64,000 bases of DNA from Paramecium octaurelia (taxonomy: Eukaryota; Ciliophora; Oligohymenophorea; Peniculida; Parameciidae), in contig CAJJDP010000110.1 in NCBI GenBank assembly GCA_905182995.1, positions 73,699 to 137,698 on the forward strand, written 5' to 3'. A program made the translations under genes and the position numbers. Each line of letters begins with the position of its first letter. Within the stretch, counting starts at the first letter, position 1. Of the stretch, positions 55,187 through 64,000 are shown piece after piece. The notes beneath the pieces are model-generated. The model was given only the letters and a program-made list of their open reading frames with translations, had not been told where the DNA came from and searched no databases.

Positions 55187-56608
55187 TCACTCTTTCCTTT
55201 TCCCCTATCCAAATTTCGTAATCTTGAAAAACCCCCAAACCACGACCATCACTATTTGAGCCACCCATCCAAGATCACTCATTGCTTTCAACACCCTATC
55301 CCATTTCAATAATCCTATGGGAGTGGCAGTTGAATTCACAGCCAACTGTCCATAAACAGCGCAAATGATTTTCTGGATTGGAATCGGGATACTTTCGACA
55401 TAATTATAAGTGTTTACAATTTAAATTTATCCTTTGCTCTATAAACCTACTTGGTGATCTCGTTGAAAATAGCCCATTCAATAAAAAACACATAGTATGC
55501 AATAAAGAAACCGTGCCTTTCATAGTATAATATCATACCAGTAAGCACTCAAAACAAAAGTGAGGAGCAGAGCTGATTTGTGTTACTTGTATCTATCATA
55601 AAAACAAGTTTGCAACCATGCCTGAACACTCGAATTCCAATGCTTTGTTCTTCTTATAGGTGAAAACTCGATCTCAAATTTGTAATTAGCCAAACGATAA
55701 TTAGAAAACTCTATTGTTACTTATTTTTATTGTACCTTGTCCATCAAATGTAATTCCTCCTGCATCCATTGAAGCCTAAGAGAAGTTAAATGCAAGGAAG
55801 TATTTGAATCGCTCGCAACAAGAAATCAATTGGCAAATTAGATGACGAGTCAAAAGTGAATGCTCTTCCCATTACTGAGTACCAAAGTAGGCGAAACTGA
55901 ACTTAGGTCTTATGAGTTGATCAGCTAATCACAATTGATTAATTAGATACCTGCCACAAAGAGAATAGCCTTAAAAAGGGATATGAAAGCCATTTTAAAA
56001 CTGTAACCCATATTTGCATAGACTCCCTTCAGATTGATGAAATCAATGTAGGCTGTAAAGGGAACTGTGCCAACGATGATGTTTGGAAAATAGAACACAT
56101 AACTGAGGTAATCGAGAAATGTGAAGGATAATTGATCTTAAGCAGCAACTCCCACGTATACGAATCGACATGTCAACATCATCTGCACTACGTTAAATCC
56201 CATCTTCCAAGACGAGTCTGCGTTCTACTGATAGTTTGCCATTAACCATGATGCGGTCGTAATGTAAGTAGCCTAAAACGAAAAAGCTGATTGATGCAAT
56301 GGGGATGAATGGTCTCCTCAGTAATCTCATAAAATATATGACTAGAGTCTATGCCACAACCAACTCTATCCATTGAGCTCCCAAGTACAACATAAAGAAG
56401 AGTCCCCAAAAAAATGTATAGGATTTTCGAATTATGGGACTTTTCAAGTAGCGTAGGATGATTCCCAATGGGAAAATGAGCAACTTTGAACATACACTCA
56501 AATCATTACAAAATGGACAAGCAACTTAAATTGGTCAGCCTGGACTCCAACTACATTTAGTCGATTTATGTGCATAGCAATCTCGTCAAATAATTCAACT
56601 ATGGTCAT
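55187..56608 (-). CDS. MBOAT-family lysophospholipid acyltransferase-like enzyme, 424 aa
   Basis: MBOAT enzymes transfer fatty acyl groups from acyl-CoA to lysophospholipids or other acceptors in the ER membrane. Several hydrophobic segments are seen (YTFFWGLFFMLYLGAQWIEL, FIPIASISFFVLGYLHYDRI, LLLTFVLSAYWHGFFIAYYV). Both catalytic residues are present: Asn in TKHWNSSVQAWLQ and His in SAYWHGF. The QMMLTCRFVYVGVAA and YFPNIIVGTVPFTAYIDFIN segments also fit MBOAT5/LPCAT-type proteins. Six introns (22-26 nt) leave 1,275 bases. Three end in AAG, one of which (55517-55538) splits the Trp codon of WHGF and so is fixed by homology. Acceptor specificity cannot be told. Confidence 0.83.
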
Positions 56609-56824
56609 AATTAATTATTTTATATTCAAAAAACTGAAACTATCCTACTATTATTTTCTCCATCAATCAACCTTCTTCTCCGTTGGAATCCAACTTTTGT
56701 TTCAATTTCGTAAAGGATCAAGCGAAAACTCGATGCTTAAAATTTATAATTGATCTGGTGAATCATAAAATCGTCTTTAATTAGAAAATAACTTACTTAA
56801 TTAGAGAAATTGCTATTTAATATA
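56609..56824. promoter_or_regulatory. Divergent promoter region
   Basis: 216 bp of AT-rich DNA between the starts of the MBOAT gene and the second LRR-ankyrin gene. No specific site identified. Confidence 0.35.
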
Positions 56825-58944
56825 ATGAAAACATAATTTACTCACATACCTATCCTTCACAAGGATAAGGAAATCAATGATAATGCTCAGACACTTATGC
56901 TACGCAATAAGAATATCAGTATTTGGCCTAATGATGTCCCTTACAAATTGCTTAATCTCGATCTAAGTGGGAATCGATTTTCAACCATCCCTCATCAAAT
57001 CAATTTAATATGTCACCTCCAAAAACTTGTATTGAGAGACAACAACATTGACACTCTCGAAACATCCGTAAATCTGCCCTAACTCTTCTATTTAGATCTC
57101 AGTTATAATTACATAAGTAATCTTCATTTGACTATTAAGGAAAGGTATCTTCCAGTCTCACTACATTGAATTCCTTGAATCACTTGAATCTAAACTCCAA
57201 TTTGATTGATGAGATCCCTCGCCAACTCTTTGACTTATAATTGTACTTCCTGGGCATTGCCAAGAATTCTTTTGTCATGATCCCATAAGAGATTTGTAAG
57301 GTCCTTAAAAAGTTAGAACAATTCGAATTGGATTGGTTGGATTACTGTCATTTGTCATACTTTATGGACGAATAATCATGTGATAAATTACTGACTGTTT
57401 TTGCTGAAGATTGCACATTCTAATAATTTTAAGAATTCTTCATTAAACCCTAATTCTCATACAATTTAGAAAAGCTATTTACCCATCACTCATTGGGAAT
57501 ACTGAGATTGACTTTTGAATTTCAATAAGAAATTTCTATGAAGAGTTTGTTCTATGTAGTGTCCTAACCTGGAACTAAAGAGAACATTAAATTTATAAAT
57601 AATCTCCTAGATCTCCTAAATTAGTACGATCCAGAATTATTAAATGTTATATACATTCTAAGTATAAGAACTAATTCAACTTATATTACATAAAAACTTT
57701 AAAACTATCCAATTAATTTGCATTACCCAATTAAATTCGATCTAATTTGCAATCAAAAGATTCTCATTCTAAAGAATCAAACTCCATACTCTACAATCTT
57801 GCAATACAGTAGCAATATCGATGCCATATTGGAATCCTGGGTTCTAAAAGGCTTTGATCCATAAATTAAGTACCAAGGAGAGAATTGTTTACATGTAGCT
57901 GTCAAATAAAATACCGATGAAGGTGTTAAATGGGCAATACAGCATTGTAATGTCGATTAAAGGGAGAGCCTTCATAAGAATTCCCCTCTGCATATTACCT
58001 TTCAGAAACAACAATCTGTGGGTATATTTTATCAATTGGAAAATTGTAGACCTAATCCTTTTATAGTCAACCGCTATAACAAAACTCCACGTTTCTATTA
58101 GACCTCGATGATTTAGTTAAGATTTGTAAAGTTGTTTTTAAAATATGAACAATGCTATTTAAAATTTCATTTTTTGACATACAACTCCAACAAATTGCAT
58201 GGGATGATCACCTCTGGAAGTAGATCTAATGCTAGATAAGATATTGAATTTTCAGCTATTAATACTACTGACATGAGTATATTAAATGGAGAATAATTAC
58301 AAGAATAATTATTGAGTGAGATTTTAAAGATATTGAGATCATCAAAATACCTTCCTTCAATTATAGAGAAGATGAATCTACTAATAAATAGTTTCTTGGA
58401 TTTATAAGCAAGGATGTGCTTGTAATTCATATTGTAACTTTTAATTTGTAAAGCCAAGTATGGATGGATGTATAAATCTGCAATATTGCCTCAGATAATC
58501 ACTGAAATCAATTTATTATTCAAACATAAATTCTATTTAGAAAAAAGAATATTCTGTGCTCAAGATTTTAAGTTAATAATTGAAAACAGAAAATTAATAG
58601 TTAACCAGGTCAAATTAGAATAATAGAAACCTGAATAAAATCATCTGAATAATCTATCTCAAAGACTTAAGTCCAATATCTCCAATATAATTGATCCTTA
58701 AATTTAAGCAAGATTTCACCAGTAATATATTTTCAATTACATCAATATTGTTTATCTAGGCTAAAATATAAAGAAGCATAGATAAAATGACATCAACATC
58801 TTGAACCAGTACGAAAATTTACAGTTCAACGACAAGTTTTTTGAAGAGCAAATAGACATCCCAGAAAGTCCAAGAACTGCTCTTCTAGATTAAATGAAGT
58901 ATGCTCCAGTGGTGAATGCGAAATTCAAAGATTTCTCAATCTGA
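56825..58944 (+). CDS. Leucine-rich repeat plus ankyrin-like protein, 698 aa
   Basis: Starts MKTQFTHIPILHKDKEINDN. LRRs: LLNLDLSGNRFSTIPHQINL, LQKLVLRDNNIDTLETSVNL, LFYLDLSYNYI, LNHLNLNSNLIDEIPRQLFD. A signature segment KLEQFELDWLDYC matches NQLEFDWFKYC in the gene at 43774-46466. Ankyrin-like stretches follow (GENCLHVAVKQNTDEGVKWA, NSPLHITFQKQQ). A long Gln/Lys-rich helical tail ends at TGA 58942-58944. One 23-nt intron ends in AAG. The paralogue has about six introns, so intron number has diverged. Function unknown; scaffold inferred. Confidence 0.75.
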
Positions 58945-59000
58945 GATCAAAGTCACAAATGGATATGTGAATGATTAACACTTATAATTAATAACTAACA

Positions 59001-59273
59001 TCAATCTTAAAAAACAGCAACCTCTCTGATTTTGTACTTCTATGATATGATGTTTGGTTGATTTAACAATTGTAATTTTATCTTCTATCCAACATAAGAT
59101 TATGGAACATAGACTTCTGTTTTGAACTCTACTCCAATATTAGATTATCGAGTTCATCATAAGTTTATAAAGTTATTAATTTCTGATCTGTACATTGATT
59201 CCATAGTGTGATTCGATTTGTCTAGAGTAGAAAGTTACAGGGCATAGTAGTAATACCATTGTGGATCATTCAT
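59001..59273 (-). CDS. Small hypothetical gene interrupted in phase by TGA TGA
   Basis: The frame from ATG 59271-59273 reads MNDPQWYYYYALQLSTLDKS for 38 residues, meets two adjacent TGA codons, then continues in the same phase with TRQSNIGVEFKTEVYVPQSY and VGQKIKLQLLNQPNIISQKY to TGA 59001-59003. Both parts look coding. I found no GT...AG intron that removes the stops and restores this phase. Options: an unusual intron, a sequence error, a decayed gene, or two small genes. No family recognised. Confidence 0.4.
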
Positions 59274-59331
59274 TAAAATATAGCAAATTACAATATCAAA
59301 ACAGCAAATAAATAAATGTAATAATTAATTA

Positions 59332-60623
59332 ATGAAATTTTTGATTATAAGTACAATTGCACTTTGTTTATACATAATGCTTGATATCGAATTTAACGAT
59401 TAAATGTGGGAAGCTAATACTGCCCTAACAGAGTATTTGCAAGAACACCAATTCCCAGGGGAAAAGGAAGTGTTTCTATTTTTTTCACATTCTCTTTATG
59501 CTCTACCCGCAATAGCCCTTATAGCGTATTTGTTCTTTGATAATAAAATGGGTGCTTTGTTGTATGTTTGCCTGATATAAACAATATTTGCTGAGAATCA
59601 AATTCTTAAAAATATATATCGCCAAGCACGTCCATACTTTATTGAAAGTGCAATTCAACCCTATGAGTGCAACAAAGAATTTGGTAAACCCTCTGGTCAT
59701 GCAATGTCATCATCAGCTATGTGTTTTCTTGTACCTTTAATAATATTCCCTGCCATTCTAAGTGATAAACTTAAGTAATTTAATGTTATGAAATAGCCAC
59801 AAGTATCTAAGGGTAATTGTAATTGCTATAGTAACCATTTGGACTTTCATGACAGGATTTTCAAGAGTCTTTATGGGTGTTCATTCATTCGGTTAAATCC
59901 TACTTGGTTGGGTCTATTCTGCCTATTCAATTTTAATTTATATGCGTTATTTTCATAATCCGATTACTCATTACATTAAATAATGCTTACAACCAGGATC
60001 CTAAGGAGTACCAGGTAATGTTGTATAAGCAGTTGGATTATTTGCACTTGTTTGGACTGGCTTATCGATTTTACTCTTTGAATTCAATAACAAAGTATTA
60101 CGAGAAGAAGACGAAGTGGATGATTGGTTGGATGCTTTGTATTAGAAATGTGCAGACCAAAAAACACATTACAAATTCAACAGTCCATAAGTGTTACATA
60201 ATATTAGTTTCAGTCTAAGCTTGTATATTTGGCTACCATTCAGTTTCATCCTAGGTGTTAAATTAAGCAAAGGCATATACAATGAAAATCAGTTCAGTGT
60301 CTACTACAAGTTACTTACTTTTTGGTAAAAAGTTAGCAGAGTGCTGATCTTCCTTTTCTTAATCTCAACGTTGATTCCCTTAGTTTTAAGCTAATTCGAA
60401 AGTTCCTATGGATATGCATTTGGAAAAGTAATAGAATATGTTCATTATTTCAAAGATTCTTCCTTTCTCCATATTATTGGGATTGTATGTCACTTATATC
60501 TACTCCAAGATCTTAAACTACTTCAAGCTTACAGTTGAAGGAGATTTTATCTAAATGTCATCGCAATTGGTTTCAGCTCCTGAAGGATACAAAGCTAGTG
60601 AATTAGGATAAATCAATTTTTGA
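59332..60623 (+). CDS. PAP2-superfamily membrane phosphatase, 413 aa
   Basis: Integral membrane phosphatase with the three PAP2 motifs: KNIYRQARPYF (K-x6-RP), KPSGHAMSS (PSGH) and SRVFMGVHSFGQ (SR-x5-H). In the third the usual Asp is Gln, as I recall for glucose-6-phosphatases, so a sugar phosphate or a lipid phosphate could be the substrate. Nine or so hydrophobic segments run through the protein. A 22-nt intron (GTAATT...ATAG) joins SDKLN to HKYLRVIVIAIVTIWTFMTG. A second, 28 nt ending AAG, gives the final exon ILPFSILLGLYVTYIYSKIL; unspliced, a different and less likely end results. Ends at TGA 60621-60623. Confidence 0.82.
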
Positions 60624-60697
60624 ATAGTTTTAGAATTATTATTTGAAAAATCATAGAAATCAAAATATATAAACAATAAAATCAATATTAAATATAT

Positions 60698-62687
60698 ATG
60701 CAATATATAAAAAATCAATTACCTCTGATCATTTCGGGTAATAATTTATTTCCATTTAGTAATTAAAAGCTTAGATATCTTTGGGTAATCCATAACTCTG
60801 AACATTAACAAACAAAAAGCATATAAAACAGCTTTTGGTGGTATTTCATCAATCTGTCTCATCTTCATTTTGATTACTATATTTCAATCCAATATTGTTG
60901 ATTTCTTCAAAAAAACAGACGTTGTTTTCTCTACCAAAACTGAGTTTGACCCAGACCCTGCCCAAATCAAAATGAACATCTAAAATTATATGGTAGCATT
61001 TTCAATTGAATAAATCAATTTCGTCACCAACCCGATGTTCAATATAACAATCGAATAGAGGTAATGAGTTAATTCCATATTGAATTAGAAATTATTCCAG
61101 AGACTAATTCGGCAAACAAATTAAATAAATCCAGTACTTACAATTAGAGCCATGCACATTAGATCATTTCGAATTTCTGCTTAATTAACCTGACTCTGAT
61201 TTTGAATCACAATATAATCAACTTGAATTAAATGATTGGCTTTGTCCTTAGTAATAATTGTTATATTTTCAGGAAGGACTTTTAATTCACTTTAGAAGGA
61301 ACCTATACTAGCACAATATTTGATTTTATCAGAGTTGTGGTCAGTGATTGTGATGATTCCAAAAAGGGGTATAATAATTGGAACCCTAAATGTGCTACAT
61401 AATCTGAGAAAGAGAAACATCTAAATGAATAAGGACAATTTAAATTGTAAATCTATTAAGTGAACTCTGTTGTCAATCCCAAAGCTCCTGAACAATACTA
61501 TTAATCTTATCTTGATGGGGAAATGTACTTTACCTTCGTTCCTTAGAAATTATCAAGACAAACCAATCTGTATTATAGAAAATATTAGTTTTAAAATGAT
61601 GGCTCGTTGATGCCATTCTTCTAGTATTTACATAGAGTTGATTATTTAGGTCAATAAATGAAAACGAATTGATTGTCAGATAGAGTGTGGATTACAGAGA
61701 CTTAACAGAACTTGGAAGGGATACAGATCAAAATTATGCAATTGTTTATCTCAGGAGAAGTCAATTCTCAGAATATGTTAATAGAAGATATATGAAAATC
61801 GATGAACTATTGGCATTTCTAGGAGGCTTTTTATAAATAATGATAACTGGCTTTGGAATATTCATAATGTATTATAATAAATTGCAATGTAAGTATAACC
61901 ATTTATGATTATATCTATTAGTGTAAATAGAATTATCTAATAAATTTTATAATTTCTCTAGAGGATTTAATAAAACTGCCACCCTTAGAAAATCGGCAAA
62001 GTAGAGTGGTAATGGATCAATAAAAAATGATTCCAAAATAGGTATTAAACAACCTCCGGAGGTAAAAAAAGATGTCACATTGATGAATGATAAAGAAGAA
62101 ATCAGTATTACTCAATAAATCTTAAATTTATTTGAGAAATCTACTAAATTAAGATTAACTCCCAAATCATTGATAAACTATTTATCCTTTGGATACTTAT
62201 TGAATGATTAAGACACAAAGATCTTTAACAAAGCAATGTAATTCTTTACTCTTATTTATTTAGGGTAAGGGTAGACTAAAGTTTAGACATTTAAGAAATA
62301 CTGTATTAGTTGTAAGAAATAAATAAATTGAAAACGTTGATGCTTAAGAAACAGTAAATTATACTATTTAATTTCACTTAAAAACCGAATTTGACATTGG
62401 AAGAGGAAGAATAACTCCCTAGTAGACTGTTGATTGAATAGCATTTAATAGATGATGATAAAGAAGAATTCAATAAAGATTTCATCATAAATGATCTTTA
62501 CAAAGCTTGGCAAGACATAGGTTCTGATAATGGTTAAAATGCTTGCCAATCTGAATTAAATTAGAAATTAAATCAAGAATTAGGTGTAGAAATTCAAAAA
62601 GTGTTCAATGATTATGTGAAGGCATAAAATGATTTGAATATTTAAAAACTAGAAGAAAAACAACACCTTAAACAGTAAGTAGAATGA
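60698..62687 (+). CDS. Two-helix membrane protein of a large ciliate family, 610 aa
   Basis: Starts MQYIKNQLPLIISVIKSLDI. One hydrophobic helix lies near the N-terminus (GGISSICLIFILITIFQSNI); a large lumenal or outer domain with paired Cys follows (LEPCTLDHF, CPQKDF, VVVSDCDD, NPKCATQ); the segment ELLAFLGGFLQIMITGFGIF is the second helix. A cytoplasmic Lys/Gln-rich tail ends at TGA 62685-62687. The pattern YLDGEMYFTFVPQ, DELLAFLGGF matches, as far as I recall, a family expanded in Paramecium with no known function. Six introns (22-33 nt), all ending TAG or CAG, leave 1,833 bases, and each is supported by the family-like reading. Confidence 0.65.
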
Positions 62688-62783
62688 AGAATGATAATCT
62701 AAGTATAGAATCATGATATATTGATTAAAATAATATGGTATATGAAAATTTGAGAAAATTGAATGAACTTATATTAATGAACC

Positions 62784-64000
62784 TCATCCTTCTGAATCAG
62801 GATATATTTAATTGATCTTAATGCTTCTGCGAGGAGTAAAACGCTTTCTTTGGAATACATTTTTAAGTTCTACAATTTTTGATATTGATAGGCCAGGTTT
62901 ACGAGGTGGATTCCTAGTGGTTTTAAGTGATCGTTCTCTTTGTTGAAGTTTCTGGTATTTCATAACGTACTCAAATGGGAAGTACATATAATAAATAAGT
63001 TTATTCATGTAATTGAAATTTCTTATTGATTTGTTTCGTAATTCTTATAATACCTTATTGATATTGTGACTTACCATGTAAAGATCGTAATTCTTTACGA
63101 TTTCAAATTAATCTAATCCCTACTCTGATTTAAATTACAAATAAAGCATTTCAATATCTAAAATAGAATTCATATTATCCAGCTATTCATTTGAAGCTGA
63201 CTTTCTCATTTTTAAATAAAGCTGTTCAATTTACTATTACATCATTTCATTAAATTCAGATTACTAAGTTTGTTCCACATCTAATTAAGATTTTTGAGGT
63301 TATTATTATTGTTATTAGTATTTACTTAAGTAATTCTTCTTATACATTGATAATTTGGCTGTTGTATACTTATTGAAAGTAGGTGGTTTAAGATCAAAGT
63401 CGTTTTGATTTTGCACTCTTTTAAGTTAGAGATTGTAATCATAAGAGGTTTGCGAATCCAAGATGCCTTATTTCCGCCTTTGATTTTGAGAATGGACCAT
63501 GCTTTGAGTTGGACTCAATGGTTAGAGTGGAAGGTTATTGGAGGAGTAAAAGTTGTCTGTAACTAACATGGAATCTGACTTTCTCAAAAGGATCTATTAA
63601 GGGGGTTCTTAAGTTTAACGGGGAGAAATGCATTCGTCAGATTTCTAAGGATTTTCATCAGCTTCTTAATCGAATATTAATTATTATTGTAATTGCTACT
63701 TAATTAATTTCTGCTTTTCGTTTTGAAAATAGAGTGTAAATTATTCTATAATGTCTAAATCAGGCAAAGTCTGAAAGAGATCTTTAGTTCTTTTTTAGGA
63801 TCTTTTCCATTTGTTTCTTTCTTATGGCTTGGAATATAGGTGTCTCTTAACAACAACTTCTCGATCAATTGTAATTTTGAGTTAAGGACACCCTATAAGA
63901 TTGTGATCACCTTGTTTACAAGCTGCACAATAGACTCCATAAGGTAACTATTTCTTTTGTATACTCAATTAGATATTGTCTTTGAGTTGACAATAATGCT
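62784..64000 (-). CDS. C-terminal part of a putative ion-channel-like protein (partial)
   Basis: Open from the right edge to TGA 62784-62786, about 405 residues, no intron needed. The first visible part, HYCQLKDNIQLSI...YCAACKQGDHNLIGCPQLKI, is a zinc-knuckle-like Cys/His element. As I recall, such elements follow the cyclic-nucleotide-binding domain in ciliate K-channel-type proteins. The rest is a disordered, Gln/Ser-rich cytoplasmic tail with helical stretches (KMRKSASNEQLDNMNSILD) and a basic end (RKRFTPRRSIKINQ). The channel itself would lie beyond the window, so the identity is tentative. Confidence 0.5.

Overview
The window is somatic (macronuclear) DNA of a ciliate, most likely Paramecium or a close relative. 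Long reading frames are open only if TAA and TAG are read as glutamine and TGA is the sole stop. Genes are cut by introns of about 18-38 nt beginning with GT. The DNA is very AT-rich, and neighbouring genes are often only 9-130 bp apart. I found no rRNA, tRNA, CRISPR array, telomere repeat or transposon. All introns below were placed by eye, and coding lengths were checked for divisibility by three after removing them.

Assembly. Four single N characters (3076, 6597, 11928, 35276) each join two contigs whose ends look identical and were not merged. The repeated stretches are 212-3075 = 3077-5940, 5118-6596 = 6598-8076, 10612-11927 = 11929-13244 and 33897-35275 = 35277-36655. About 7.04 kb is therefore counted twice, and several genes appear as one full and one cut copy. 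The real locus is probably close to 57 kb.

Layout. 0-9.7 kb: start of a secreted protein, a 465-residue unknown, two coiled-coil genes and a small helix-turn-helix (HTH) gene. 10-15 kb: a divergent pair of B-box/TPR proteins. 15-22.7 kb: an NF-YB histone-fold factor, a coiled-coil protein, a PPP4R1-like HEAT protein, a B-box protein, an RBR ubiquitin ligase and an unknown. 22.7-27.5 kb: two tandem cyclic-nucleotide-binding paralogues, a second HTH gene and an EMC7 homologue. 27.5-33.4 kb: a coiled-coil gene, a four-helix membrane protein, a cyclin, a MORN/IQ protein and a gene of doubtful structure. 34-42.3 kb: a hybrid histidine kinase, coiled-coil genes and a protein kinase. 42.8-51.9 kb: two small genes, an LRR-ankyrin protein, an ANTH-like protein and a calpain with an N-terminal EF-hand. 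52-56.6 kb: minus-strand coiled-coil, SSNA1-like, TPR and MBOAT genes. 56.8-64 kb: a second LRR-ankyrin gene, a PAP2 phosphatase, a membrane protein of a large ciliate family, and the tail of a putative ion-channel protein.

The genes look like ordinary dispersed eukaryotic genes and do not form one pathway. Signalling is a common theme: cNMP binding, two-component kinase, Ser/Thr kinase, calpain and ubiquitin ligase. I see no defence-type or mobile system. The more unusual observations are introns ending in AAG, one fixed intron position repeated through a TPR gene, paralogous HTH and LRR-ankyrin pairs, and two reading frames that stay coherent across in-frame TGA codons.
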